The notes beneath the pieces were generated by a model that worked only from the letters and a program-made list of their open reading frames with translations, made no database searches and was not told where the DNA came from. From contig CAKUTL010000009.1 in NCBI GenBank assembly GCA_934692295.1, forward strand, positions 1 through 45,260: DNA of 45,260 nt, written 5' to 3'. Source of the stretch: an uncultured Candidatus Melainabacteria bacterium (lineage in GTDB: Bacteria; Cyanobacteriota; Vampirovibrionia; Gastranaerophilales; Gastranaerophilaceae). This document shows positions 8,291-17,308 of this stretch, in pieces. The stretch's first letter is position 1. The number at the start of each line of letters is the position of its first letter. Position numbers and translations under genes: made by a program.

Positions 8291-9385
8291 ATGGTTAAAA
8301 GTGCATACATTCACATACCGTTTTGCAAATCCAAGTGCCACTATTGTTCTTTTGTATCGTTCAACAAATTAGAGCTAAAGGACGATTATATTAAGGCATT
8401 ATTAAAAGAAATAAATTATTATTACAAAGGAGAACTCCTTGACACAATTTACTTCGGCGGAGGAACACCATCTACACTCGAACTTCAAGACTTCTCCAAA
8501 ATTTTTGAAAAACTTAAGCCCGAACCAACTGCCGAAATAACTACCGAACTAAATCCTGAGGACGTTAATTATGACTACATGCGAGGACTTTTTGACCTCG
8601 GAGTAAATAGAATCAGCCTTGGCTGCCAAACATTTAATGACGAAATTCTAAAACAAATTAACAGACGGCACAATGCACAACAAGTAATTGAATCTGTGAA
8701 AATAGCTCAAAATGCAGAATTTGGAAATATTAGTTTAGATTTTATATATGGATTACCCAATCAAACCCCTGAAATGTTTTATTCAGACCTTAAACAAGCT
8801 ATCGATTTAGGAGTTCAACACATATCATTATATGGACTAAAAATAGAGGACGGATGCTACTTTTATAATCACATGCCACAAAATCTTCCCGATGACGATA
8901 TTCAAGCAGATATGTACCTTGGGGCTATCGAATTATTAACAAGCAAAGGATTTGAGCATTATGAAGTAAGTAATTTTTCACTACCTAATTACAACTCAAG
9001 GCACAACTTAAATTACTGGAACAATGAGGAATATTACGGCTTTGGGGTATCAGCACACGGCTATACAAATGGTATTAGATACGGAAATATTGAAACAATT
9101 GAACAATATATAAAAAATCCAATTAAACACCAAGAAGAAAAACTACTCACAACACAGGAAAAACTTGAAGAAGAGATATTTTTAGGATTCCGAGAAATGA
9201 AAGGAATCATGGTATCAAAAATAAACTGTAAATATGGAATTGATTTTGAACAAAAATACCAAAATATTTTGAATAAATACCTAGAATTAAAACTTATTCA
9301 AAAAACTCAAAACGGATATTCCCTAACTCCAAACGGAATACTCGTCAGCAATGTGATTTTAGCAGATTTTTTAGAAGATAAATAA
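8291..9385 (+). CDS. hemW: HemW-like radical SAM protein (heme chaperone / HemN-related)
   Basis: A 364-residue radical SAM protein of the HemN/HemW family. The cluster motif is at the very N-terminus (HIPFCKSKCHYCSF), giving the CxxxCxxC that binds the 4Fe-4S cluster and SAM. GGGTPS follows at about residues 57-62, and SLYGLKIEDG and the HNLNYW motif mark HemW rather than catalytic HemN, which has an extra N-terminal region. Family knowledge: HemW binds heme and delivers it to haem proteins, and many such genes are mis-annotated as coproporphyrinogen oxidase. No haem-pathway genes are adjacent. A terminator follows at once. Confidence 0.88.
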   Translation: MVKSAYIHIPFCKSKCHYCSFVSFNKLELKDDYIKALLKEINYYYKGELLDTIYFGGGTPSTLELQDFSKIFEKLKPEPTAEITTELNPEDVNYDYMRGLFDLGVNRISLGCQTFNDEILKQINRRHNAQQVIESVKIAQNAEFGNISLDFIYGLPNQTPEMFYSDLKQAIDLGVQHISLYGLKIEDGCYFYNHMPQNLPDDDIQADMYLGAIELLTSKGFEHYEVSNFSLPNYNSRHNLNYWNNEEYYGFGVSAHGYTNGIRYGNIETIEQYIKNPIKHQEEKLLTTQEKLEEEIFLGFREMKGIMVSKINCKYGIDFEQKYQNILNKYLELKLIQKTQNGYSLTPNGILVSNVILADFLEDK

Positions 9386-9422
9386 AAAATGTCGCAAGAA
9401 TATCTCTTACGACATTTTTTAT
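9384..9422. terminator. Terminator between hemW and convergent small gene
   Basis: AAAAATGTCGCAAG pairs with CTTACGACATTTTT (one mismatch), with A/T tracts on both sides, so it can act in both directions. Confidence 0.8.
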
Positions 9423-9442
9423 TATATAAATTGGTTTCTTAT

Positions 9443-9850
9443 CTATGCAACAACATTTGTAGCTGCTTCTGCAACTTCTTTTTCTTTACCTTTGAATAAT
9501 TTAGCAATTGGTTCATATGTATATTTGCCGATACCTTCACCAACTTTAGCTAAATAATGACCTGCTTTTTGCTTCCATGAAGCATTTTTCATTGCATCTT
9601 CACCTAGAACCTTAATAGCATTAGGGAAAGCTTTAGGTAACGCAACTAATGCACCTGCGACAACAGCTAAACCAACAATTGTTTTCAATAATTTGTGAGA
9701 TTTCTTTTTTGGAGCTTTTTCAGCTGCTGGAGCTTCTGCTGATGGGTTAGCATTAGCAAATTTTCCTGGGCGACTTAAAATATCAGCACCTTCTGCACCA
9801 CCACAAAAACGTACGTTGCTCATTGCAACTGGATTGACCATCATAGACAT
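9443..9850 (-). CDS. Small FCGG-motif protein with one hydrophobic helix
   Basis: 135 residues, not recognised. Near the N-terminus it has SNVRFCGG (residues 11-18), the same motif as in the 2669-4351 product. A basic stretch (EKAPKKKSHK) precedes a hydrophobic segment LLKTIVGLAVVAGALVALP at about 55-73, so it may be a small membrane-anchored protein. The C-terminal half is amphipathic and ends in VAEAATNVVA. AGGAGG lies 7 bases before the ATG, a strong ribosome binding site that suggests good expression. Single-gene unit. Confidence 0.8.
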   Translation of the reverse strand: MSMMVNPVAMSNVRFCGGAEGADILSRPGKFANANPSAEAPAAEKAPKKKSHKLLKTIVGLAVVAGALVALPKAFPNAIKVLGEDAMKNASWKQKAGHYLAKVGEGIGKYTYEPIAKLFKGKEKEVAEAATNVVA

Positions 9851-9994
9851 CAGAGAACCTCCTATACACTTTATTTACTCTCTCATAATAAAACACCTAA
9901 CGAGTTAATTTTGACTTCATGATAACACATTTTCAAGAATTCGTTACAAAAATTTACACAAATTTTGGAATATTTTTAAATGTCGTGCCATCTA

Positions 9995-10000
9995 TATAAT
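9995..10000 (+). promoter_or_regulatory. -10 box for the acidic TonB-like/sigma/ATPase operon
   Basis: TATAAT inside TCTATATAAT, 22 bases before the ATG at 10023; GAGGAG at 10007-10012 would be at the very start of the transcript. No good -35 is seen. Confidence 0.4.
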
Positions 10001-10022
10001 CGGGAAGAGGAGAAAGTAAAAA

Positions 10023-13000
10023 ATGGCACAAAAACAAGATGCAATAATCTATATTGATGACGAAAACAAAACAGAAGCAGAATTTATGTCTAGAAGTTTT
10101 GTCAAAAAAGAAGTAAAAGACAGAGCTTATATCAACGCACTTGGAGCAGAACTTGCAAGCAAATATTTGGCTTCTGAAGGTATTGATGCACATGAAACAC
10201 ACAACCTTCATTCAATTTCTAAAATCTTAGAAAAAATTGATATTGCTGATATTATGTTACCAAATATTCATATAGATGTTAGAGTTGTTTTTGATGAAAG
10301 CCAAATTTTTATACCAAAAAGCCACGCAAAATTAGGTATTGAACCTGATATTTACCTTGCGATGAAATTATCTCCAGATTTCAAATTTGTAGAATTCTTA
10401 GGTTATTTTGAACCAGCAAGAATAAACAAAAACAAACAAAATTCTGATTATTACTTTATTGAAAAAGAAAAATTATCTTCCCCAGAAAAATTAACTCAAT
10501 ATATTAAAAACTTTACTGGAAATACCGATAAAGGGATTTCTGAAGATGAAATGTTACATGCAAGAGAATTATTTATTTCAATGTCAGACCACAGTATTTC
10601 ACAAGAAGAAGAGCAAGAACTGATTAATCTACTATTACTTAGTGATTCTTTAAGAGATTCTGTGTTAGAATTTGATAATTTTGAAACTCTGTCTTTTAGC
10701 GTTGGCAGCTCTTTCGGCAAAGAATTAGAAGCAGATTTACCTGTTGCAACTCAAACATTAGAAGACTCTTCAAGCTCTGAAAACGAAACACAAGAACAAG
10801 AAGAACAACAGGAACAAGAAAATTCTACGGATGAAGAAAATTTAGAAGAAGAAGTTGCTACAGATTTGGATTTTTCTAATTCAGATGAAGATGAAATGAT
10901 TTTTGACGAATCTTTCTTTGATGATGATACTTCTACTGAGGAAGAAGATTTATTAAATAGCACAACAAATACGGAACAATCTACAGAAGAATCTGAACCA
11001 GTTGTTGCACAAGACGCAACTATCGAACCAGAAGAAACAACTATTCAAGATAACTTACCGGATATGGATATTGATCTTGATATGGATAAAACACTTGATT
11101 TAGATAGTATTGACGAAGATATGGATGTAGATGAAACAACTTCTCCTGATGAAAAGCCTAACAATCAGTTGTCCCAAGTTGTTGCAGATACAGCTAAAAA
11201 GGCAATCGAAGCTACAACAACTATTGCCGCAGCAGGTGCGGCAGGAGCTGCAATTACTGGAACAGCAGAAGCAGCAGTCGCAGGCACAGCATCGACCGAA
11301 GCAATGAAACTTGCAGGCGTTGCCGGAGATATTGTTGAAGATATTGTATCAAAAAATCTTGAATCTCAGCATACTAATCTTGACAAAATTGATTATGCAA
11401 AAACAACTACTAACGCAAATGATATTCCAGAACATATTGCGGCATACGACTTATCTTCTGCCAAAATAGAAGCTGATTTAGAAGCTGAAAAATCAGGACA
11501 AACAGAAACTCCAAAAGACTTATCAGAACTTCAAACTGTTGATACCAATTCAAAAGGATATGAAAATATCGAACAAGAAGCTATTGATTTTGGAAATATT
11601 GACGGGACCCCAGTTGAAGAATTTAAACCCGAAACAACCGAAAATCTTGAAGATTTAAGCCACATATCAGCAATAGACTCTCCAACAACACCAGTAGAAG
11701 ATTTAGATATAAAAATGACAGAAGAAAAGTTGAATGAAGTTAACAACCTTTCAGACTTAAATTTTGATAATTCAACAATAGATATGAATGCGGATGGAAC
11801 ATCTTCTATTGATAATTTGAATTTTGACATTGGACTGGAAAGTGATACTGATGAACACCTTGTTGATTTAGGAATGACAAATGAGCTAGTAATTGATGAC
11901 AACAAAGATTCTTTAAACCTTGACGGCTTTGACACGGATTTAATCGAAACAACAGAAGATTTATCAGACTCAATGCTCGAAGATTCATCTATCGATACAG
12001 ACAAAGAAGAAAATAATAAAGAAACAACAATAGAAGAACCAACTCACGAGGAAGAAATTACTACTCTTGATGATATAGATACTCTTCCTACACTTGATGA
12101 AGAAACTCAACTACAAGACTCAGATACCAATCAAGATGCAAATTCATTATTAGCAGAACTAGAAGACACCGATTTTGACAATGATGTAATTTCGGAAGAA
12201 AAAAATACAGAAGAAGCAACAGCATCAAACGAAAATTCAGACGAAGAAAGTGTTGATGACTTCTTAGCAGAACTTGCAGGAGAAGATGGCACAGATACAG
12301 ACGATTTAACAATTGAAGACCTCCAATCACCCGAGGATTCAGATGCAGATTTTGCCGAATTAGATGATTTAGATTTAACAACTCCGGAAGAAGAAAATCA
12401 TCCGCAGGGACAGTCTGAAACAGAAGAACTTCAACCTGAATTAAATTCAAACGAAGATATTACACTGGATGATTTAACTGAACCAACAGAAGATGACAGT
12501 ACAAATGAAAACGAACCAGCACATGAAGAAGAGCTTATCACGGAACCGGAACCTACAGAAAAAGCATTCACTGTAATGGAAAATTCTACAGTTATAAGTG
12601 ATAAAACATTCAAGGTTGGAGAAATTCCAATTGATATAAATAATCCAGAAGCTCAAAACTTTGAAGGACCAGAACAACTAGAAAGTTTATACAACGAAGA
12701 AAATGTTCCTGGAGCAGCATTATTACAAACTCCGGGAAGATTAGGTTCTGCAAGAGGAAATAATTCTAAAATAGGTTTAGGTATCGGACTTGGAATTGTT
12801 GGATTCTTTTTAGTTTTAGCAGTTGCAGGAATTATTGGCGTTTCCGTTTTCAAAATGTTAAAACCGGCTGACGAAACACCTCAACCAATAACAGACGATG
12901 CAACTCCAACAAGCACTGACAATGGAGTTACAGATGCCAATACCCTTAATATTGATGAAAACAATGTAGTAAATATGGACGAAGCGACAAAAACACCTTC

Positions 13001-13457
13001 TGCACAACAACCGTTAACTACAGCAACACAAAAACAACAAGCACAAACAAAATCAACTCTTCCAGCTACTGTTGTACCTAAGAATATCCAAACTAAAAAA
13101 ATTGGAGCTACATCTTTCATTGAAGTTAAAAAATTATCTTGGGAAGTTCCTGATTATGTTTCATACAATGCAAACTTTAGACAATACTTCCAATCTGCAG
13201 GTAAAAGCTTGAAACTTGCCCTAACAAGTGATTTATTACTTGCAACTGATTTCACTTATACAGACCAAGTAAGAGTAAGCGTAACATTCAATCAGGATGG
13301 CTCATTTAAAGAATCAAGAATGATATTATCAAGTGGCTCTAAGCAAGTTGATGACATTGTGTTACAAACTGTTAACCAAACACTCGGAGTCTTAAAAGCC
13401 CCTCATAGCATAGGAAATGACGAAAGCACTACGGTAATACTTAAAATTTATTTCTAA
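10023..13457 (+). CDS. Giant acidic single-pass membrane protein with TonB-like C-terminal domain
   Basis: 1144 residues in four parts. Residues 1-235 form a folded-looking domain that I do not recognise. Residues about 240-910 are an extremely acidic Glu/Asp/Ser/Thr-rich low-complexity region, interrupted near 395-440 by an Ala/Gly/Thr-rich stretch (TTIAAAGAAGAAITGTAEAA). One transmembrane helix follows at about 918-943 (GIGLGIVGFFLVLAVAGIIG), then a Gln/Thr/Pro linker. A C-terminal domain at about 1030-1144 has the TonB-C pattern: VRVSVTFNQDGSFKESRMIL, then DDIVLQTVNQTL and a final VILKIYF strand. TonB-C domains contact outer-membrane receptors or other periplasmic partners. With no signal peptide, about 900 residues should be cytoplasmic and the TonB-like end periplasmic. 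It heads an operon with a sigma factor 38 bases downstream. Confidence 0.85.
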   Translation: MAQKQDAIIYIDDENKTEAEFMSRSFVKKEVKDRAYINALGAELASKYLASEGIDAHETHNLHSISKILEKIDIADIMLPNIHIDVRVVFDESQIFIPKSHAKLGIEPDIYLAMKLSPDFKFVEFLGYFEPARINKNKQNSDYYFIEKEKLSSPEKLTQYIKNFTGNTDKGISEDEMLHARELFISMSDHSISQEEEQELINLLLLSDSLRDSVLEFDNFETLSFSVGSSFGKELEADLPVATQTLEDSSSSENETQEQEEQQEQENSTDEENLEEEVATDLDFSNSDEDEMIFDESFFDDDTSTEEEDLLNSTTNTEQSTEESEPVVAQDATIEPEETTIQDNLPDMDIDLDMDKTLDLDSIDEDMDVDETTSPDEKPNNQLSQVVADTAKKAIEATTTIAAAGAAGAAITGTAEAAVAGTASTEAMKLAGVAGDIVEDIVSKNLESQHTNLDKIDYAKTTTNANDIPEHIAAYDLSSAKIEADLEAEKSGQTETPKDLSELQTVDTNSKGYENIEQEAIDFGNIDGTPVEEFKPETTENLEDLSHISAIDSPTTPVEDLDIKMTEEKLNEVNNLSDLNFDNSTIDMNADGTSSIDNLNFDIGLESDTDEHLVDLGMTNELVIDDNKDSLNLDGFDTDLIETTEDLSDSMLEDSSIDTDKEENNKETTIEEPTHEEEITTLDDIDTLPTLDEETQLQDSDTNQDANSLLAELEDTDFDNDVISEEKNTEEATASNENSDEESVDDFLAELAGEDGTDTDDLTIEDLQSPEDSDADFAELDDLDLTTPEEENHPQGQSETEELQPELNSNEDITLDDLTEPTEDDSTNENEPAHEEELITEPEPTEKAFTVMENSTVISDKTFKVGEIPIDINNPEAQNFEGPEQLESLYNEENVPGAALLQTPGRLGSARGNNSKIGLGIGLGIVGFFLVLAVAGIIGVSVFKMLKPADETPQPITDDATPTSTDNGVTDANTLNIDENNVVNMDEATKTPSAQQPLTTATQKQQAQTKSTLPATVVPKNIQTKKIGATSFIEVKKLSWEVPDYVSYNANFRQYFQSAGKSLKLALTSDLLLATDFTYTDQVRVSVTFNQDGSFKESRMILSSGSKQVDDIVLQTVNQTLGVLKAPHSIGNDESTTVILKIYF

Positions 13458-13460
13458 ATA

Positions 13461-13469
13461 TGATATAAT
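13461..13469 (+). promoter_or_regulatory. Extended -10 promoter before sigma-factor gene
   Basis: TGATATAAT, a perfect extended -10 (TGnTATAAT), lies in the 38-base gap before the sigma gene. Transcription would start near 13476, just ahead of AGAGGAAG. It could let the sigma and ATPase genes be expressed independently of the upstream gene. Confidence 0.45.
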
Positions 13470-13495
13470 ATTTTTGAAGTAGAGGAAGCCAGATT

Positions 13496-14056
13496 GTGGA
13501 ATTAACACAAGACAATATTGACTTAATAGAAAGATTAATAAAAAGCGATCGTAAATATTCTAATAACGAAGATTTATACGAAGATTTTTTTAATGAAACT
13601 GCTAAACGTTCATTATCAATAATGAATGCGATTGAGTCTGAAGCAACTCTGGAAGCATACTTAAAACGTATTGTAACAACATCTATTATCAGCGTATTAA
13701 AAGATTCCGGACGCTTGAGAAGAACACGTAGCGGTTATATGTCAACAAAAGAAGTTGCATTAGAGCGTAACGATAGTATTGATTACTCTAATGTAAAAAT
13801 TGACTACTCAAGCATTAATATTCCTCACAATCCGGAAGAAATTGTTATTCAAAAAGAAATTCTTAAATTTGTAGCTGATACAATAAAGGAAATAGATGCA
13901 CAAAAGCCGGATAAAGACTATTTACATATATATACTTTGCGTTATGATAAAGGCATGACACAGAAAGAAATTTCACAAGAAATTGGGATTTCACAATCTG
14001 AAGTATCCAAAAGACTATACAGCCTTATGGGTTTAGTAAAAAATGCAATAGAATAA
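13496..14056 (+). CDS. Sigma-70-family (ECF-like) RNA polymerase sigma factor
   Basis: 186 residues. The C-terminal part is a clear sigma region 4: LRYDKGMTQKEISQEIGISQ then SEVSKRLYSLMGLVKNAI, a helix-turn-helix that contacts the -35 element. The N-terminal half (LYEDFFNETAKRSLSIMN...YLKRIVTTSIISVLKDSGRL) fits a divergent region 2. Start is GTG with AGAGGAAG 7 bases upstream. It sits between a one-pass membrane protein and a zinc-ribbon ATPase and reads as one operon with them, so its activity may be set by one of these partners; no classical anti-sigma domain was identified. Target promoters are unknown. Confidence 0.8.
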   Translation: MELTQDNIDLIERLIKSDRKYSNNEDLYEDFFNETAKRSLSIMNAIESEATLEAYLKRIVTTSIISVLKDSGRLRRTRSGYMSTKEVALERNDSIDYSNVKIDYSSINIPHNPEEIVIQKEILKFVADTIKEIDAQKPDKDYLHIYTLRYDKGMTQKEISQEIGISQSEVSKRLYSLMGLVKNAIE

Positions 14057-14069
14057 GTATATTTTCAAA

Positions 14070-17027
14070 ATGAAATGTCCTGTTTGTAAAAAAAATATTC
14101 CGAAATCATCTTTAAAATGTCCCTTCTGTAAATCAAGGGTTGGATTGTTATGTTCAAAATGTAATACAGTAAACCCAATTGGGAATATGAATTGTACGTC
14201 CTGTAACTCAGAACTTTTAAAAGTTTGCAAACATTGTAATGGTGTAAATTTCCCAGATGCAACCAAATGCAGAAAATGCGGTCTTCCTTTTGAAAATACA
14301 CAACAAATAAACAAAAACGAAACTAAATCACCTTTAGAATTTGCACCTAAATATCTAACCCACAAACAAGCATTCGACATTCTTACAGATGGAATTCTTT
14401 CAAAAGATAAAAAGATTTTTTCTATTGCAGGAACTAAAGGGGCAGGAAAAACAACATTACTCAAAAAGGCAATCAAAAATCTTGAAAATGAACATTTTCA
14501 ATGGTGCATTGGAGAATGTTCTCCGATAACTCAACTTTCCCCTGGGGGAGTAATTCAAGATATGTTATTGAATACTTTTAACCTTCCTAATTTCTGTATA
14601 AATAATGAGGAGTTTCAACAAAACGCAACAACATTCTTTGAAAACGAATTTAAATTTCTAAAAAAAGATGAAATTTCTGACTTTATAAACTTCTTATACA
14701 ATTATAAAGACGGAAATTACGAAGACATAATACATAATAAAAAAAGAACTTTTGAAATCTTATTTCAAATTTTTGGTGCATTTGCAAATACAGAAAGATT
14801 TATTTTTGTAATTGATAATTTTGACTTCATCGACGGTTTTTCAGTTGAATTCTTTACAACATTAATGCAAAAATCAATTGTGCAAAAAAATTTGAAATTC
14901 ATCGCCATTTATAACAATCCAAAGCCAATTAATAGTTACTTTTTAGTTGAAGAATTAGATGTAAAATCATATATTGATATTAACCTTGCTCCAATGGCAG
15001 CAAAAGAGTTAGCTCAAAATATAAAAATGACATCAGAAGCAGGAACATATATAACTGAACGAGAAAAAGAAGTTATCATAGAAAAAAGTAATGGTAATCC
15101 GGCATTTGTAGAACAGGCAGTAAGTTATTCTTTTGATTGCCAAATCTCAGACAAAGCATTTTTACTCCCAAACAATTTTAATAAATTAATTCTAGATAGA
15201 TTAGAAACACTAAAAAAAATTAACCAAGAAGCTCACAAATTGTTATGTTGTGCAGCAATTCTCGGAAATAAATTAAATTTAGTCTTATTAAAAGATATTT
15301 TTGGATATAAAAATCAAGAATTTTTAGATATTATGTCTTACCTTGTAAAATCCAAATTTATACGACCATACAACCAAATTTATTATGAATTTAATAATCT
15401 TTTATTATGGGAAACAATTTTAAAAAATATTACGCACAACTCTGCATTTGCAGATATAAATGTAAAAATAGGAAAAGCTCTTAGCATCTATACCCTAAAT
15501 ACAAATGCAACAATGGCAATGATAGCCCACAATCTAAAAGAAAACCGTATGGCATTTGATATTTGGACTAAAATTACAAGACTTGCCTCATACATTGGAG
15601 ACATTAACCTATATGTAATCTCTCAAAAACAATGCCTTGCATTGCTAAATGAATTTAATGAAAATGAAACATTAAACATTCGCTTTAACATAAGTGAAAG
15701 ATTAGGAAAATTGCTAACAGAATATAATCCGGAAGAAGCAATTGAATACTTACCGGATGCGATCGCAAATGCTAAATCTAATAATAATGAAGCCAAAGAA
15801 ATAGAATTATTAAGTTATATGGCTCAATGTTGTAAAAAAACAGAAAATTACTTTGGAGATATTGAATGCGTTGATAATGTTTTGAAAAAATTAAAACCAG
15901 AACAAACACTGAAAGCGGCAATGGTAAAATCAACAAAATTAAAATCTCTTATATATATCGGAAACTGTGGAGAAGTTATCAACACTATTGATAATGACAT
16001 TTTACCTACGTTGAATGAAGTTTTATCAAACCCAAAGAAAAAAATTACAATTCCAATTGGATTAGTTTATGATACTTGGATTAGAACAAATCTAGTACTT
16101 GCAAATGCTCTTGCACTCCAAGGAAATGACCGTAGCTTTGAAATATTAACAAAACTCTTTGATATTATTGAAAAGCATCGGATTGATGACCAACTATTAA
16201 TTTGTAAAGCAAAACTTGTTCTTGCCATTGCAAATACAATGAAGGGCGATTTTTTAACATCGGAAGGATTGTTAGAGGACATCAGTAGAATTTATAGAAA
16301 AGATATTATGGATGCCGAAACAATTTCTCATTGGAATATGATTTTCATAATTAATAAATTTTTCTTAAAAGATTATGATGAATTAAGAGAAACATTATTT
16401 GATGCTGTAACTTTTGCAAATAACATCGGAGATAATTTTGCTAAAAATGTCTTAAAAGTATTACTTGGAAAGATATTTAAAGATAATCAGCAAGCAAAAC
16501 ACGCCTTAGAAATATATAATGAACAAGTAACATATTTTGCCAAAGAAAAAATAGCACTTGGAGCATTATTATCTTGGTACTTGATTGCAGATGCAACGCT
16601 CATTGCAGAAGGAGCTAAAAATTCAATTGAGATTGCAGAACAAGCACTTGAAATTGCTCAAAATCCTAGAATTAATAACTCTTTCTTCATTGTTTTATTA
16701 AAAATTCTTTTAGCAAAAGCAAATATGGAAAAATCTGATTTTGAAACAGCAAAAATCAACCTTGAATCCGCAACAATTCTTGCAAAAAGATATAATATGA
16801 ATGATTTATTATCAAAAATATATTATTTGTGGGGCAAATACAATCAAGAACTCGGATCTATTCAGTCTGCTAATCAGCTCGAATTACTAAAAGGAGCAAT
16901 AAAGATGTATGAAAAATCAATAAATTTAATTCAGAAATTCACAAAAAATAAATACCTCTTTGATGAGGTAAATTCAAAAAAAACAAATTTAGTAAAAATT
17001 TGTGAAGATAATGGGTTCAAAAATTAA
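14070..17027 (+). CDS. Zinc-ribbon / P-loop (STAND-like) ATPase with TPR-like tail
   Basis: 985 residues. Residues 1-75 hold CxxC pairs of two or more zinc ribbons (CPVC, CPFC, CSKC, CTSC, CKHC, CRKC). A P-loop GTKGAGKTT is at 121-129, and FIFVIDNFDFIDG at about 243-255 is a Walker B. A winged-helix-like segment follows, and from about 470 to the end come helical repeats of TPR/SEL type. This order (sensor or adaptor, NTPase, repeat tail) is that of STAND signalling ATPases and of AAA_16-type regulators. The gene begins 13 bases after the sigma stop with no visible Shine-Dalgarno, suggesting translational coupling. A role as regulator or scaffold for the neighbouring sigma factor is inferred from position only. 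Confidence 0.82.
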   Translation: MKCPVCKKNIPKSSLKCPFCKSRVGLLCSKCNTVNPIGNMNCTSCNSELLKVCKHCNGVNFPDATKCRKCGLPFENTQQINKNETKSPLEFAPKYLTHKQAFDILTDGILSKDKKIFSIAGTKGAGKTTLLKKAIKNLENEHFQWCIGECSPITQLSPGGVIQDMLLNTFNLPNFCINNEEFQQNATTFFENEFKFLKKDEISDFINFLYNYKDGNYEDIIHNKKRTFEILFQIFGAFANTERFIFVIDNFDFIDGFSVEFFTTLMQKSIVQKNLKFIAIYNNPKPINSYFLVEELDVKSYIDINLAPMAAKELAQNIKMTSEAGTYITEREKEVIIEKSNGNPAFVEQAVSYSFDCQISDKAFLLPNNFNKLILDRLETLKKINQEAHKLLCCAAILGNKLNLVLLKDIFGYKNQEFLDIMSYLVKSKFIRPYNQIYYEFNNLLLWETILKNITHNSAFADINVKIGKALSIYTLNTNATMAMIAHNLKENRMAFDIWTKITRLASYIGDINLYVISQKQCLALLNEFNENETLNIRFNISERLGKLLTEYNPEEAIEYLPDAIANAKSNNNEAKEIELLSYMAQCCKKTENYFGDIECVDNVLKKLKPEQTLKAAMVKSTKLKSLIYIGNCGEVINTIDNDILPTLNEVLSNPKKKITIPIGLVYDTWIRTNLVLANALALQGNDRSFEILTKLFDIIEKHRIDDQLLICKAKLVLAIANTMKGDFLTSEGLLEDISRIYRKDIMDAETISHWNMIFIINKFFLKDYDELRETLFDAVTFANNIGDNFAKNVLKVLLGKIFKDNQQAKHALEIYNEQVTYFAKEKIALGALLSWYLIADATLIAEGAKNSIEIAEQALEIAQNPRINNSFFIVLLKILLAKANMEKSDFETAKINLESATILAKRYNMNDLLSKIYYLWGKYNQELGSIQSANQLELLKGAIKMYEKSINLIQKFTKNKYLFDEVNSKKTNLVKICEDNGFKN

Positions 17028-17086
17028 ATTTACGGATTTTATATAAACACATATAAACTTACTAAGCAAAAAAAAGGATTTAAAAT

Positions 17087-17308
17087 ATGGAAGTTTCATT
17101 TTGTTCAGCAAAACCAATACAATATCAAAAAATAGGTTCAATTAAAAATTCTGTAGGACGAATAATGAATAACTCCTACAAAACAAAATATAATCAAACA
17201 AACAGTGATTGTTTAGCTAAAATGAATAGAGAAACAAAAAATACCAACATTTTCCAACGTATTATTAAAACTTTAAAGGCACTATATAGAGCAAATCGCC
17301 CATTATAA
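17087..17308 (+). CDS. Small basic protein with FCSA N-terminus
   Basis: 73 residues, unrecognised, rich in Lys/Arg/Asn. It starts MEVSFCSAKPIQYQKIG, where SFCSA echoes the SFCGG and RFCGG of two other proteins here. AAAGGA lies 7-8 bases before the ATG. Its TAA (17306-17308) directly abuts the convergent stop codon of hydE with no spacer or terminator. Confidence 0.6.
   Translation: MEVSFCSAKPIQYQKIGSIKNSVGRIMNNSYKTKYNQTNSDCLAKMNRETKNTNIFQRIIKTLKALYRANRPL

Noticed and set aside
10751..12853. Several Ser/Leu-rich frames antisense to the acidic protein
   Set aside because: They are complements of GAA/GAT-rich codons; composition follows from the other strand.
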